A stretch of DNA of 64,000 bases from a bacterium (GCA_016125005.1 WGMQ01000026.1:87450-151449), one strand, 5' to 3'. Shown: positions 27,530-38,359, counted from the stretch's first letter. Notes: a model not told the origin generated them from the letters alone. Translations and numbers: made by a program.

Positions 27530-28618
27530 CTAGTCGTCCTTCAGCCAGCCCTTGGAGCGGATGAAGAGAAACAATCCCAGCGCCGTGACCGCCATGGTGC
27601 CGAGGGCCGCCGGGTAGCCAAAGGTCCAGTGGAGCTCCGGCATGTTCCATGGGCTGGCGTCCGGATCGAAGTTCATGCCGTATAGACCGGCGATGAAGCT
27701 GAGTGGGATGAAGATGGCACTAACGATCGTGAGGACCTTCATCACTTCATTCTGTCGGATACTGGCGTTGGTCAGATGCAGGTTCACCAGGTCGCCCGCC
27801 AGCTCGCGATAAACCTCCACCAGGTCGATCAACTGGTTCGCGTGGTCCAGACAGTCGCGCAGGTGAACGAGCGCGGTCGGCGAGAAGCGGTTCCGCTCGT
27901 TCCGCAGCAACAGCGTCAGCATTTCGCGCGTCGGCCAAAGGGAGCGGCGAATCTGAAGCAACTCCTGTTTGACGTGATGGACTTCGGCGACGTGCTTGCG
28001 TCCGTGGCCGGTCAGCATTTGCTGCTCCAGGATTTCCATCCGATCGCAGTAGGACTCCAGCACAGGGAAGTAGCAGTCGAGCAGGCAGTCAATCAACGCA
28101 TAGGCGAGATAGTCCGCCTTGTTGTCGCGGATGATCCCCTTGCGGGTGCGTAGCCGGTCACGGACCGGATCGAAGTTGTCGGGAGGCCGCTCCTCGAAGG
28201 TCAGCACCCAGTTGTCGCCGAGGAACAGGCTCAGCTGCTCGGTGCGCAGCTGCCCCTCGGTGATGTAGGGAATCTGGATCACGATGTAGAGGTGGCGGTC
28301 GTAGTCCTCCGCCTTGGGGCGCTGGTGAAGACTGACGACGTCCTCCACCGCGAGGCGGTGCAGGTGAAAGGCGTCGCGCAGTTGCTCGATCAGTGCCTGG
28401 TCGCCGAACCCATCGACGTGGACCCAGAGGACCTCCGGCGTCGGGATGAGCGGCGGAATCTGGGCCGGGGAGATGTCATTCAGCTCGCTGAGGTTTTTCT
28501 CGTCATAGACGATGGCGCGCAGGTGTGGGCGCTCCATCGCTGAATCGATGACGATACTCCCCGGTGCCATGTGGAGCGTCTTCTTGCGCTGTCGATTGCG
28601 AGGCTTCCTGACTGCCAT
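27530..28618 (-). CDS. corA: CorA-family magnesium/cobalt transporter
   Basis: Pentameric inner-membrane channel for Mg2+ and Co2+. The 362-residue protein has the cytoplasmic alpha/beta domain (about 30-180), the long pore helix, and two C-terminal transmembrane helices. The signature LYGMN is at 312-316 (GMN 314-316), and the tail is Lys-rich (FIRSKGWLKDD). GGGGAG lies eight bases before the ATG. The gene stands alone, facing a repeat region downstream and the divergent DUF2721 gene upstream. Confidence 0.94.
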   Translation of the reverse strand: MAVRKPRNRQRKKTLHMAPGSIVIDSAMERPHLRAIVYDEKNLSELNDISPAQIPPLIPTPEVLWVHVDGFGDQALIEQLRDAFHLHRLAVEDVVSLHQRPKAEDYDRHLYIVIQIPYITEGQLRTEQLSLFLGDNWVLTFEERPPDNFDPVRDRLRTRKGIIRDNKADYLAYALIDCLLDCYFPVLESYCDRMEILEQQMLTGHGRKHVAEVHHVKQELLQIRRSLWPTREMLTLLLRNERNRFSPTALVHLRDCLDHANQLIDLVEVYRELAGDLVNLHLTNASIRQNEVMKVLTIVSAIFIPLSFIAGLYGMNFDPDASPWNMPELHWTFGYPAALGTMAVTALGLFLFIRSKGWLKDD

Positions 28619-28814
28619 GTCGAAACTCCCCGAGGGTTCACCTGCACAAGTGCTATTGGTCTCCGAGGGGTCAGGGAAAGGAATTTTCCCAATTCCCGGT
28701 GCTAAAACTTTAGCAAGGTACGGTCAGGCATCGGAGCGCGGCCACTGCACCTTGCCTTTACCCGGTTGGGCAATCGGCCGCTCGCTGTTGTCCAGAGCAA
28801 AGGAAAGGTCGCAA

Positions 28815-29252
28815 ATGGATACCACGGAAGTCGTCAAGATGCTGCAGGTTTCAGTGAGTCCGGTGGTGCTGATTTCAGGGATTGGATTGCTGCTGCTGTC
28901 GATGACGAACCGCCTGGGGCGAGTCGTTGACCGGACGCGCGTGCTGGCCAAGGAATCGCGCTCCGCGGCGCCCGAGGTCATGGATCGCTACCGCAACCAG
29001 ATCCAGCTGCTCTATGATCGGGCGGGATTGCTCCGCACCGCCATCATGGCTTCGTCGCTCAGCATCCTGCTGGTCGGCATGTTGATCCTGAGCCTGTTTG
29101 TCGAGATCCTGATGGGCAAGTCCTTCGCCTCGCCGATCATCGTGCTGTTCGGCGGCTGCATCGTCTCGCTGATTGTCTCGATGGTCTTCTTCCTGAAGGA
29201 CCTCACGCTGTCGCTGCACGCGCTGCGGGTGGAAATCAACGACGAGCTTTGA
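28815..29252 (+). CDS. DUF2721-family membrane protein
   Basis: A 145-residue inner-membrane protein matching the DUF2721 pattern: VSVSPVVLISGIGLLLLSMTNRLGRVVDRTR near the start, then a charged helix and two more transmembrane segments (IMASSLSILLVGMLILSLFVEIL, IIVLFGGCIVSLIVSMVFFL), ending LHALRVEI. Function is unknown for the family. The ATG follows AGGAAAGG. The open frame extends far upstream but has no ribosome site or homology there. It is divergent from corA. Confidence 0.82.
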   Translation: MDTTEVVKMLQVSVSPVVLISGIGLLLLSMTNRLGRVVDRTRVLAKESRSAAPEVMDRYRNQIQLLYDRAGLLRTAIMASSLSILLVGMLILSLFVEILMGKSFASPIIVLFGGCIVSLIVSMVFFLKDLTLSLHALRVEINDEL

Positions 29253-29369
29253 CAGCGCCGCTCAGGGCCGGGAACTCCCAAAGATCGCTCAGGAGAGGCA
29301 TAAAGGTTCGCAGCCGAGGCCACCGACCGCAGGCCAACGAAGGATCCGGACCTTTAGGACCTCCTGCGC

Positions 29370-32300
29370 TCAGGACCGGCTGCTGCGGTCTCCACTGCTC
29401 TCGTCGCCGTAGTAGGAAATGGCCGACTCCAGCGCCTTCATGGCATCACGCTTCACGACTGCCTCGCTCAGCCGCTTGCGCATGCGTCCGTCGGCTGGCT
29501 GGTGGCTCAGGTACCGCTCGCAGACAATGACGCAGGCCCCCAGCTCGCCCTTGTGGAACAGCGTCTCGCTGGCAATGAAAAGCTCCTGCAGCATCTCCGG
29601 GATTCGGCCCATCTGCTCCAGGATGTCAGCCAGCTTGATGCGCATTTGGGCGTTCTGGGCGTTGGCCGCCAGGATCGTCCGATAGTTGGCCACCACCTGC
29701 GCGAGCGCCTCCTCGCTCTCCTGCCGGTCGATGGCGCTCAGGGTCCCCTCCAGGTAATCGCTCGCGGAGAGCGCCTTCTCACGGAGGAAGTTTCGCTGGG
29801 ACTCGCTCAGGCGACTATCGAAGGACGAATCGTGACGCCCTTCACCGTCGATGGTCGGGATGCGGAACACGTCCGACGGCGGGCCCTGGCTGGAGCCGTC
29901 CCCCCCTGAACCCTGCGTGGCGGAAAGCATCTCGCGGGCGAGCAGGTTCGAAGGATCGATCGACATCACCAGTTCGAAGTAACGAACCGCGTCGTCCACC
30001 TCGCCGTTCTCGACCAGCAGCTGCGCGAAGGCCAGGATCTCCTCCACGATCTCGCGGTGCTTGCCGACCTTGGGATACTGGGTCACATAGCCGCGGTGAG
30101 CGCGAAGATTCTTCGGGTCCAGCGTCATGACCTTCAGGTAATAGTCGAGTGACTCGCTAAGGTCGCCGCGGCGGGCCAGGATCTCGGCATATTCCAGATA
30201 ATCGGCGATCAGTTCCCGCTCATCACCGAGCGCCAGCGCTGCCTTGAAGAGCAGTTGCCAGGCCTCGACCCGCTGAAAATCCATCTCGATGATGCGGCGC
30301 GCCTCGGCCTCGGCCAGGTCGCAGAGACCGCGCTCGAGGTAACGCTCGCCAAGTTCCTGCATGGCCGTCATGGCTTCCTCGACCAGGCCCGCGGCGAGCT
30401 GGGACTCGATCAGTTGCTGGCGGATCTCCAGGTTGAACGGGTCGATGGCGAGCATCTCGCCGATGATGCGGGCCGTATCGGCGCTGGAGCCGCCCTTCTG
30501 CAGGATCGACACGGCCTGGCGCCACTCGCGCATGGCCTGCCCCCGCGAATTGGTGGAGAGATGGGCCTTGCCGAGTGCCTCGTGGTAGGCGGCATTGGTG
30601 CCGTCCTTCACATTGAGCGAGAGGAGCAGGTCCACCGCGCGGCGTCCCTGACGTGCATCGACCAGTCGCGCGGCGAGCCGCGTCGCCTCGGCGATGGCCT
30701 CCTCCAACCGGTTGTCCGCCAGGAGCAGTCGAACAAGATCCTCGCCCGTGTCGAACTGGGTCGGATCCAGCTCCATGACTCGCCTGTATAGACGGGCTGC
30801 CTCGACCACGGCGCCGCCGCGTGCGTGCTTCGCCGCCAATGCCATGTAGTCGGGAATCGCCTCGCGCTCGTTGCCAAGTTCCGCCGCCAGCTCGATGTAG
30901 CGCGTGCGGGCCCGCGTGTCGTCGGGCATGATGAGCAACAGGCCACGCAACGTCTCGGCCGCTTCCCCGGCCTGTCCCTGCTCGGTGTATAGACGCGCCA
31001 TCTCACGAAGCTGGGTTGCCTGCGCCGCGACGTCCTGGCGAAGGGCAAGAAGGCGGGCGAGTCGCGCGCGAAGATCGACGCTCTGCGGCAGGTGGCTGAC
31101 GAGTTCCTCCGCCAAATCGAGGGCCGGCTGAATCTGATCCCGCTCGCCCAGAAGGTCGAGCACCACAAGTGCGTCGGGGAGTGCATCCTCGTAATCGCCC
31201 CGGTCGACCAGGATGCGGGTCTTCAGGAGCAAAAGCGGCACGTCGCCCGGCTTGAGCCCCAGCGCGCGGGCAATGATCGGAAGTGCGTCGCCGCCGCGCC
31301 CTGATGCCTGGAGGATCTTCGCCTGCGCCAGCAGCGACGCCGCGCCAAGCTCCGGAATCCCGTGCTCGATGAACAGCTCACCGGCGGCGCCATGAAGCTC
31401 CGTGTTGTTGGGGATCAGCGCAGCCGCCTCGACGAAGAGGTGACGGGCCGACTCGATCTCCCCTTCCTTCAGGAGCGCGTCCGCCGCGCGACGCGTCAGG
31501 TCGACCACCTCGCGCACGTTGTGCATCTCCAGCGCGCTATGCACAAGCTGCTCGTATAGATCGTGCCGGTCGGGATCGAGTTCGAAGAGACCAAGGAGCG
31601 CCTGGCGTCGCGCGGCGGGCTTGCCATCCAACAAGCCGAGGGCGCGCTGCAGTGCCTTGCGTACTTCCTCGGGGTTCTCGCGCTCGCGCCAGAGCTCGGC
31701 GAGCCGCAGCTGCAATTCGCCGCGCATCGGGAGCGATGGTGCCTGCATGAGATAGTGCGTCGCCTGCTCCCAGCGATTGCTCCACGTGTAGTGATCGACC
31801 AGCCAGAGCGCGGCCTCGTCCGCCTCTTCCGTCTGGCCATCGGCGATGTATAGCTCGACCAGGCGCTCGTAACAGCGTGGATCATCGGGATCGAGCGCCA
31901 CGGCCGTTTCCATGAACTCGATGGCACCGGCGCGGTCGTCCTCTGCCAGTCGGGCGTTCGCGAGAGTCAGCAGTTCAGTGACCGCCTCGCCCTCGCGTTC
32001 CAAGGCACCGAGGAGCATCGCGTAACGCTCGCGAACGCCGTGGGAATCGGGGTGATGCTCGAGGATGCGCTGGAGCGCTCCCGCCTCTTCTGCGACGAGC
32101 TCTGCCGACTGATAGAAGTGAGCCAGAAGTTCCAACTCACGCACGGCCGCGGTCTTGTCGCCCTTGCGTCCGTATAGATCGGCGCGCATCTCGTGAGCCG
32201 GAGCGCTGTACGGCTCAAGGGCCAGCAGCCGGTCCAGGGCCGCGAGAGACGCGTCCGGATCATCGGCCTCGCGATAGAGCGTGGCCGCGGAAAGCAGGTT

Positions 32301-35300
32301 GGAAGTGGCCTCCGGAATGTCCTGCAGTTTCTCGTAAAGGGTGGCGAACTGTTCGGGAACCTTGGGCGACTTCGGCAGCAGCTTACCGGCCCGCGTGAGG
32401 GCCTCCGCCGCCTTCTCGAGCGCGCCGCAATGAATCGCCGCACGACCAACTTCCACCAGCCACTGGGCCTCGATCTCCGGCGCGGAGGACTGGGCATGGT
32501 ACTCGGCCAGCCGCTCGCGCGATTCCAGATCGTTGGGATGACGCTCGGCGATGCGCTCGTGAATGGCGTTCGCATCCTCCAGCAACTGCTGGCTGTCGAA
32601 GTGCTCTGCCAACTCGCGCGCGACCGACAGGTGACCGACCAGATTGTCCGTCGCCTCGTACAAATTCATGAGGGAACGCAGAGCCGAGGGACGCCCCTCC
32701 TTGTCGTTGACCAGACTTGTATAGACGTCCTCGGCCTGATCAAAAAGCGACCTTTCCACGAGCAGCTCGCCGAGGCGGAAGCCGATGCTCCGGGCCTCCT
32801 CGGGATCGCCCACCTGGCGCTCAAGCGCCAGCACCCGGCTCAGCGCCTCGATGTCCAGAGGCTCGACACGAAGCAGCTCACGCCAGGTTGCCATGGCGGT
32901 GGTGGGTTCCGACTTTTCCTCCAGCAATCCCGCGAGGGCCCGGATTTCGATCAGGAGATCCTCGCGCCGCTGATCGCCGCCCGACTGGAGAATCGCCACG
33001 AGGGCGGACCGGTGCATGGGATCTTCCGGCTGCAAACCGACGGCACGGCGGAGGCATCGCTCGGAGGCGGCACTCTCCCCCGCCTTGCGATGGCGGGCGG
33101 CAAGCCGCGACCAACGCTCCGCGGCCACGGCCGCCTCGCCCCGCTCTTCGTGTCCGCTCGCCAGCAATTCGCCGAGCGCCGGAATGTCCTCAACGAGTTC
33201 GGTGAAGCCGGAGAGCAAATCGGTGGCGAGATGGGCCGCCTTGCGGGCAAGCAGCGCTTCCGCGCCATCCGCCAAAGTCTCCGCCGCGCGCGCACTGTCG
33301 TGACCATCAAGCAGACCGCGGGCGATGTCCTTCACCTCCTCCGCATAACGCGGAAGATTCCCCTGCGTCGCCAGCAGGCGAAGTCGCTCGCCGCGCAGTT
33401 CGGAGAGGTCGGGCCGCTTGGCCAGCGCCGCATCCGCCACGGCCAACGCAGCACCCAGGTCCTCTCGCGCAATCAGCGATCGCACCAGGCGGAGCTTCAT
33501 ATCGGCCGCTTCGTCGCTACGACCAAGCTCATCGAGCGCGGTCGCCAGGGCCTCAATCACCTCGGCATCTTCCGGCTTGATGAGGAGTGCCTTCTCGAAG
33601 AGCGCGACCGACGAGACCACATTCCCCGCAACGCGCGCCTGCTCGGCAGCGGAGGTCAGCAGGAGGAAGCGCTCGCCCTCACCGGCCTCTTCCGGGCATT
33701 CGGCGAGTGCATCCGCCAGAAGGACACGCGAGGTGTGACTGTCCGGGCTCAGGCGCAGCGCTTCGCGGAGCGCCGCGACCCGTTCCGGCCCCTCGCCGCG
33801 ATCACGATGCTTCTCGGCCACAATGATCCAGGTCTCTTCCGCCTCGGCAGCCATCCCGCCACTCTCAAGGTACTGGGCTAGGACGATGCGCGTTTCGAGG
33901 TCGGGGAGGATATCAAGGGCGCGACGGGCCATGCGGATCGCCTCGCTCCACTCCTCCGATTCATGGAGGTCGCGGGCGAGCGACGACGCCTGATCATGGG
34001 CGGCATCCCGCTCTCCACGCTCCATCAGCAAATCGACGTAGCGCTCGCGCAGGGCGTGATTGCCGGGATCGGCGGCGACAAGACCACCGGCGAGGGCCTT
34101 GAAGTCATCATTGTCGAAAGTCTGGCGAGCCAGCAGTTCCAACGCTCGCTGTTGCAGCGGACGTGCTGCTTCGACGCCTTCGTTGCGCAGCACCAGCTCC
34201 GACAGCGTGGCGAGGTCTTCCGACGATTCCGCGAAGTGATCGACGATGTAGGAGTAGGCCCGCTGGGCCAACTCCGGCCGTTGAGTCCTGTGCGCGGCGG
34301 CGTATTCACGCAGGCCCTCGGTGGCCGCCTGACCACGACCATCCTCCAGCAGGATGTCGGCACGAAGCAGCGCAATGTCGACGCGCTCGGGCATGGCCAC
34401 GAGCAGCACTTCCGCGAGCAGTGCCGCCTCTTCGTTCCGCTCCTGCTGGTGCCAGCGCTCGATGAGCGAAAGCCCCACGCGCGAGGCCGAAGTCACATCA
34501 CCGGAAGCCAGGTAGAACTCCAGCAGCAGACGGTGGATCGGTTCGCTGGAGGGAAGCAGCTCCAGACCGCGCTCAAGGCTCACGATGCCAAGGAGCGAAT
34601 CTCCCGTCTCGCGGACAATCGGCGCCAGGTCGGCGAAGGCCTGCTCCGCTTCGTGCATCCGCCCCAGACCGGCCAGGATCACACCGCGCTGCGCCGCCAA
34701 CTCAATGTCGTGCGGACGCTTCTCCAATAGGACGGCGCTGGCATCGAGTGCCTGCACGAAATCACCACGCTCTTCCGCCTCCGAGGCAAAACGCGCCCAC
34801 GACTCGAGCGCCGTATCCGATTCTCCATGCTCATCCAACCAGTCGGTCAGGCGACGGAACTCTTCAAGGCTTTCGTAGCTGATGGACTCGATGTCGCGGA
34901 CTAGCGAGGCGAGCAACTCAGGCTGCTCCTTCGCATCGATGCGATCCAGTAACTCCAGGTAGGCATCGCGCGCTTCGTCTATACGACCGGAGCGCCGCAG
35001 CAGCGCAGCACGGTGCTCGCGCGCAGCGAGGTTGTCGGGTGCGAGTTCCACGAGGCGGGTGAGCGCCTCGGCGGCCTGCTCGATCTCGCCGCTGGCCTCG
35101 TGCAGCCCAGCCGCCTGGGTGAAGGCCTCCGTTGCGGCCCCATTGTCACCGAGCTCCATCAGCGCCCCGCCTAGCACCACATGGAGCCTCGGATTCCCGG
35201 GGCGCTTTGCGATGAGCGGCATGTAGTGCGTCCTGATGTCCTCGTGGCGTCCCACGCGTGCCAGCGCCTCGCCAAGTGACGGCGCGATCTCCTCCGCCTC

Positions 35301-38201
35301 GACCCATTGGCCAAGGATCTGGAGAATCCTCAGCAGCCGCAGCCGCACATCAAGGTTCGTCCGGTCCAGCTCCGACGCGCGGCGGAGCAGTGCCACCGCC
35401 TTTCGCGCATCCGCCCGGCTTTCGTGGGTTTGCGCCAGTTCTGCCAACTGGGCGGCGGCCTCGGGGAGACAATCCTCGGCTTCCAGGAGCGCCGCGTACT
35501 CCTCCCGCAGTGCCATCGCCGTTTCGCCAAGTCGGAACAGCCGCTCCAGCGTCGCCAGGCGCTCATCGCCTGCGATCTCTGGCAGTGCCGCACGGACCCG
35601 CTGGAGCGCGTCGTAGCGCCGACCGAGCGATTCCAACTGATCCGCCAGCCGCAGGTTCGCCTGCCCATCAAGCGCGCCCAGCACGACCAGCGATTCGGCG
35701 GCCTCGACCTCATCCTCCACGCGATCCGCCTCGCGGGCTGCCTTCGCGGCGGCGCGCAGGAGCTCAATTGCCTCTTCCGCGCGCGCCTCGTCCTGCATCA
35801 GAAGGCGCGCGTTCTGCATCCGTACCTTGTGATTGTCGGGAGCCAGTTCCAGGGCACGGCGGAAATGCAGCATCGCCTCGTCGCGTCGCTCGTGCAGGAT
35901 CTCCAACTCGGCCAGGTCGACCAGTTCCCCCGCCGCATCATGCGCGGCATCGTTGGCAAGAAGCCAGTCCACGAAGGCAAGCCGCAGCACGCTCGCCTCG
36001 GGCAGCTTCTCGCAGAGACGCCGCCAGGTGTCGCGGGCACGCTCCGGCTCCGCGGTCGCGGCGGCCCGTGCATAGTCGACGAACAACTCGACCGCCTTCT
36101 CCTCGTCCCCGCTTCTCAGTGCCACCTCAGCGGCGAGCTCACGCAGCTTCAGGTCGTCCGGAACCAGCGACGATGCCCGCTCGATCACGCCCAGCGCCTG
36201 CTGGATTTCGCCCTCGTCAAGCAACAGTTCCGCGGCCTGGTGGCACACGGTGGCGGCACGGCCGCGATCGCCGCGCTCCTCCAGCAACTGCGACAGGAAC
36301 AACAGCGAATCGTAGTCGCCCAGGTCGAGTTCCACCGCATGCTCCACGGCTCGAATACGCAGGTCGAGCGGGGCCTCGCTCGACTCGGAAATCTCCATGA
36401 GCACCGCTCGCCCTTCCTCCAGGCGATCGGTCATCAGCATCAGATCGGCGAGTTTTTCCAGATAGGTCGGATCGCCGGGAAAGGTCTCCAGCGCCTCGTT
36501 GATCATCGACTCGGCCTCGCTGAAACGATCGAAGCGGATCAGCCGATCCCAGGCGGAAAACATGACGGGCGTCAGGCGGTCGCGGGACTGCATCTCGCGC
36601 AGCAGGCGCACAGCCGGGCGCTCGAGTTCCTCCAGCGGCCCGCAGCGGCGCAGCCCTTCCTCCAGCAGGTCAGCCGCCTCGTTGTTCTGGCCAAGCCGCA
36701 TCAGCTCGCGGGCAATTTCCAGGATATACTCGGATGCAAGGCGCTTCTGGTCGAGCTCGAGTAGGTGCGAGAGGATGTTCCCGCTTCGCTCGCGATTGCC
36801 TGCATCGCGTTGACCCAGTCGCTTCAGCAGCGCGCGTGCCTCGACCTCCTCCTGCAACGCCACGTAGATGATGACGGCGCGTGTATAGACATCAAGGGCC
36901 TCGGTGACGCGCTCCGCCTTATCGAGCAAGGTGGCCAGCCGCGCCAGCTGGCTGACGTCCTGAGGTTCCAGAGCCAGCACTTCGTCGAGGGTCGAAGAGA
37001 GCCGTTCCACCGGCGTGAGCTCAGCGACCTTCAGCACGTAGTCGGCCTGGGCGTCGCGGTCACCGCGCTTGTCGGCGATTTCCGCAAGGACGCGCAGTGC
37101 CTCGATGTCCTCGCCCACTTCCTGGATCAGTTCCAACAGAAGTTCCTCGGCGCGGTCGGTGTCATCGCGATTGAGGGCCAGGCGCACGAGCGAGAGCAAT
37201 TCGCGCTGGAACACCTCGGGCTGGCCGGCCTGTGCACTCAGGCGTGCGAAACGGAGCCGATGGGTTTCGTCACCCGGTTCCAGTTCCAGAATGCGCCGCG
37301 CCACGTGGGCGGCGCCGCTGTAATCCTTGGCCGACTTGAGCAGTCGAACAGCCTTGTCCAGATAGGCCACCGCCTCGCCGTCACGTCCCTCTTCATGCAG
37401 GGCCTCGCCGTACTCATGCAGGAACGCCGGATCCTCGCCGAGCGCCGTCAGGATGGCTTCGTACTCGGTGATGGCCTCGGCGTGACTCCCCGCTGAAACG
37501 AGGGCCTGCGCGCGGGTGCGCCGGAAGGCAACCCAGCGGGTATCGGAGGGAGCGTGCTCCTGAAGCAAACGCGCGAATCGAGCCTGGGCGTCCGCATTCC
37601 CCGGCTGAAGGCGCAGCACCTGCTCTTCCAGAACCTTGATGGCCGCACTGGGCCGGAGCGACTCGAGTCGCTCGACCAGAGACATCCAAAGTTCCGCAGC
37701 AGCGCGCGTGTCGCCTGATTCCTCCAGCGCCGCCGCCAACGCCCCCAGCAGGTCCTCACGCTCGGGGCTCGCAGCAAGGGCGATGCGCTGCGCGGCGATC
37801 CCCTCCTCCATCTTCCCCGAGGTGAACAACTGGCTCGCCACGGTCGCATGATGATGGGTGATTGCCTCTTGCGCACCGGAAGGGAGGGGAATCGAAAGCT
37901 GGCTGGCGAGGGCCAACGCACCCTCCATGAGCGACTGGCCCGTTGCGAGCGAGTAAAGTTCGATCAGCGTGCGGGACTCGTAGGCGGCACAATCCCGCAC
38001 GATGCACTGGCAGGTTCTGGTTTGCTCGTCGACTTGCAGCGACTTGAACGTATCACCGCGATGGACAGGACAGTACCCCTTCAGGCGCGTGCCGACCTGC
38101 GTCAGCCCATCAGGACGAAATCCGATCAGTCGGATCACCTCACGAGCGGAAAGCCTCGCATTGATTGAGTCGAGCACATCCTGAAATGGTTGCTGGCCCA
38201 T
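29370..38201 (-). CDS. Giant tetratricopeptide-repeat protein with N-terminal CHC2 (primase-type) zinc finger
   Basis: A 2943-residue protein. Residues about 8-110 resemble the zinc-binding domain of DnaG primase: EVIRLIG, GTRLKGYCPVH, a 16-residue spacer, CQCIVRDC, then ESRTLIELY and LALASQLSIPL. The likely zinc ligands are near Cys44, His47, Cys64 and Cys66 or Cys71. No TOPRIM or polymerase domain follows. The rest is almost entirely degenerate TPR-like helical pairs (ALELAPDNHKVRMQNARLL, AVALDPDDPRCYERLVELY and dozens more), many carrying Pro/Asp-Asn turns. A Gly/Ser linker interrupts it about 220 residues from the end. No signal peptide, so it is probably cytoplasmic. ATG with AGGA close upstream; a TTG one codon earlier is possible. 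A scaffold role is an inference. Confidence 0.85.
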   Translation of the reverse strand: MGQQPFQDVLDSINARLSAREVIRLIGFRPDGLTQVGTRLKGYCPVHRGDTFKSLQVDEQTRTCQCIVRDCAAYESRTLIELYSLATGQSLMEGALALASQLSIPLPSGAQEAITHHHATVASQLFTSGKMEEGIAAQRIALAASPEREDLLGALAAALEESGDTRAAAELWMSLVERLESLRPSAAIKVLEEQVLRLQPGNADAQARFARLLQEHAPSDTRWVAFRRTRAQALVSAGSHAEAITEYEAILTALGEDPAFLHEYGEALHEEGRDGEAVAYLDKAVRLLKSAKDYSGAAHVARRILELEPGDETHRLRFARLSAQAGQPEVFQRELLSLVRLALNRDDTDRAEELLLELIQEVGEDIEALRVLAEIADKRGDRDAQADYVLKVAELTPVERLSSTLDEVLALEPQDVSQLARLATLLDKAERVTEALDVYTRAVIIYVALQEEVEARALLKRLGQRDAGNRERSGNILSHLLELDQKRLASEYILEIARELMRLGQNNEAADLLEEGLRRCGPLEELERPAVRLLREMQSRDRLTPVMFSAWDRLIRFDRFSEAESMINEALETFPGDPTYLEKLADLMLMTDRLEEGRAVLMEISESSEAPLDLRIRAVEHAVELDLGDYDSLLFLSQLLEERGDRGRAATVCHQAAELLLDEGEIQQALGVIERASSLVPDDLKLRELAAEVALRSGDEEKAVELFVDYARAAATAEPERARDTWRRLCEKLPEASVLRLAFVDWLLANDAAHDAAGELVDLAELEILHERRDEAMLHFRRALELAPDNHKVRMQNARLLMQDEARAEEAIELLRAAAKAAREADRVEDEVEAAESLVVLGALDGQANLRLADQLESLGRRYDALQRVRAALPEIAGDERLATLERLFRLGETAMALREEYAALLEAEDCLPEAAAQLAELAQTHESRADARKAVALLRRASELDRTNLDVRLRLLRILQILGQWVEAEEIAPSLGEALARVGRHEDIRTHYMPLIAKRPGNPRLHVVLGGALMELGDNGAATEAFTQAAGLHEASGEIEQAAEALTRLVELAPDNLAAREHRAALLRRSGRIDEARDAYLELLDRIDAKEQPELLASLVRDIESISYESLEEFRRLTDWLDEHGESDTALESWARFASEAEERGDFVQALDASAVLLEKRPHDIELAAQRGVILAGLGRMHEAEQAFADLAPIVRETGDSLLGIVSLERGLELLPSSEPIHRLLLEFYLASGDVTSASRVGLSLIERWHQQERNEEAALLAEVLLVAMPERVDIALLRADILLEDGRGQAATEGLREYAAAHRTQRPELAQRAYSYIVDHFAESSEDLATLSELVLRNEGVEAARPLQQRALELLARQTFDNDDFKALAGGLVAADPGNHALRERYVDLLMERGERDAAHDQASSLARDLHESEEWSEAIRMARRALDILPDLETRIVLAQYLESGGMAAEAEETWIIVAEKHRDRGEGPERVAALREALRLSPDSHTSRVLLADALAECPEEAGEGERFLLLTSAAEQARVAGNVVSSVALFEKALLIKPEDAEVIEALATALDELGRSDEAADMKLRLVRSLIAREDLGAALAVADAALAKRPDLSELRGERLRLLATQGNLPRYAEEVKDIARGLLDGHDSARAAETLADGAEALLARKAAHLATDLLSGFTELVEDIPALGELLASGHEERGEAAVAAERWSRLAARHRKAGESAASERCLRRAVGLQPEDPMHRSALVAILQSGGDQRREDLLIEIRALAGLLEEKSEPTTAMATWRELLRVEPLDIEALSRVLALERQVGDPEEARSIGFRLGELLVERSLFDQAEDVYTSLVNDKEGRPSALRSLMNLYEATDNLVGHLSVARELAEHFDSQQLLEDANAIHERIAERHPNDLESRERLAEYHAQSSAPEIEAQWLVEVGRAAIHCGALEKAAEALTRAGKLLPKSPKVPEQFATLYEKLQDIPEATSNLLSAATLYREADDPDASLAALDRLLALEPYSAPAHEMRADLYGRKGDKTAAVRELELLAHFYQSAELVAEEAGALQRILEHHPDSHGVRERYAMLLGALEREGEAVTELLTLANARLAEDDRAGAIEFMETAVALDPDDPRCYERLVELYIADGQTEEADEAALWLVDHYTWSNRWEQATHYLMQAPSLPMRGELQLRLAELWRERENPEEVRKALQRALGLLDGKPAARRQALLGLFELDPDRHDLYEQLVHSALEMHNVREVVDLTRRAADALLKEGEIESARHLFVEAAALIPNNTELHGAAGELFIEHGIPELGAASLLAQAKILQASGRGGDALPIIARALGLKPGDVPLLLLKTRILVDRGDYEDALPDALVVLDLLGERDQIQPALDLAEELVSHLPQSVDLRARLARLLALRQDVAAQATQLREMARLYTEQGQAGEAAETLRGLLLIMPDDTRARTRYIELAAELGNEREAIPDYMALAAKHARGGAVVEAARLYRRVMELDPTQFDTGEDLVRLLLADNRLEEAIAEATRLAARLVDARQGRRAVDLLLSLNVKDGTNAAYHEALGKAHLSTNSRGQAMREWRQAVSILQKGGSSADTARIIGEMLAIDPFNLEIRQQLIESQLAAGLVEEAMTAMQELGERYLERGLCDLAEAEARRIIEMDFQRVEAWQLLFKAALALGDERELIADYLEYAEILARRGDLSESLDYYLKVMTLDPKNLRAHRGYVTQYPKVGKHREIVEEILAFAQLLVENGEVDDAVRYFELVMSIDPSNLLAREMLSATQGSGGDGSSQGPPSDVFRIPTIDGEGRHDSSFDSRLSESQRNFLREKALSASDYLEGTLSAIDRQESEEALAQVVANYRTILAANAQNAQMRIKLADILEQMGRIPEMLQELFIASETLFHKGELGACVIVCERYLSHQPADGRMRKRLSEAVVKRDAMKALESAISYYGDESSGDRSSRS

Positions 38202-38292
38202 CAAGTCCTATCCCGATCCCTGAGGTGAGGCACGCGACCGACAGGGAGCATGTCGCCTTGGTTGTCGCCTGTTGACCGACCCATCGCAAGCC

Positions 38293-38332
38293 CGAAAGAA
38301 ACGTGGCCCGATCCATCCAAGGACCGGGCCAC
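38293..38332 (-). terminator. Rho-independent terminator after the SPOR-domain gene
   Basis: Read on the minus strand: GTGGCCCG, a partly paired loop, CGGGCCAC, then GTTTCTTTC. It lies in the 158-bp gap before the giant TPR gene and separates the two transcription units at least partly. Confidence 0.75.
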
Positions 38333-38359
38333 AAGTCGCACCTTGCATCAGCCAGCGCC

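Noticed and set aside
29370..38201. The giant gene as a DnaG primase
   Set aside because: Only the zinc finger region is similar; no TOPRIM or RNA-polymerase domain, and the remainder is TPR.
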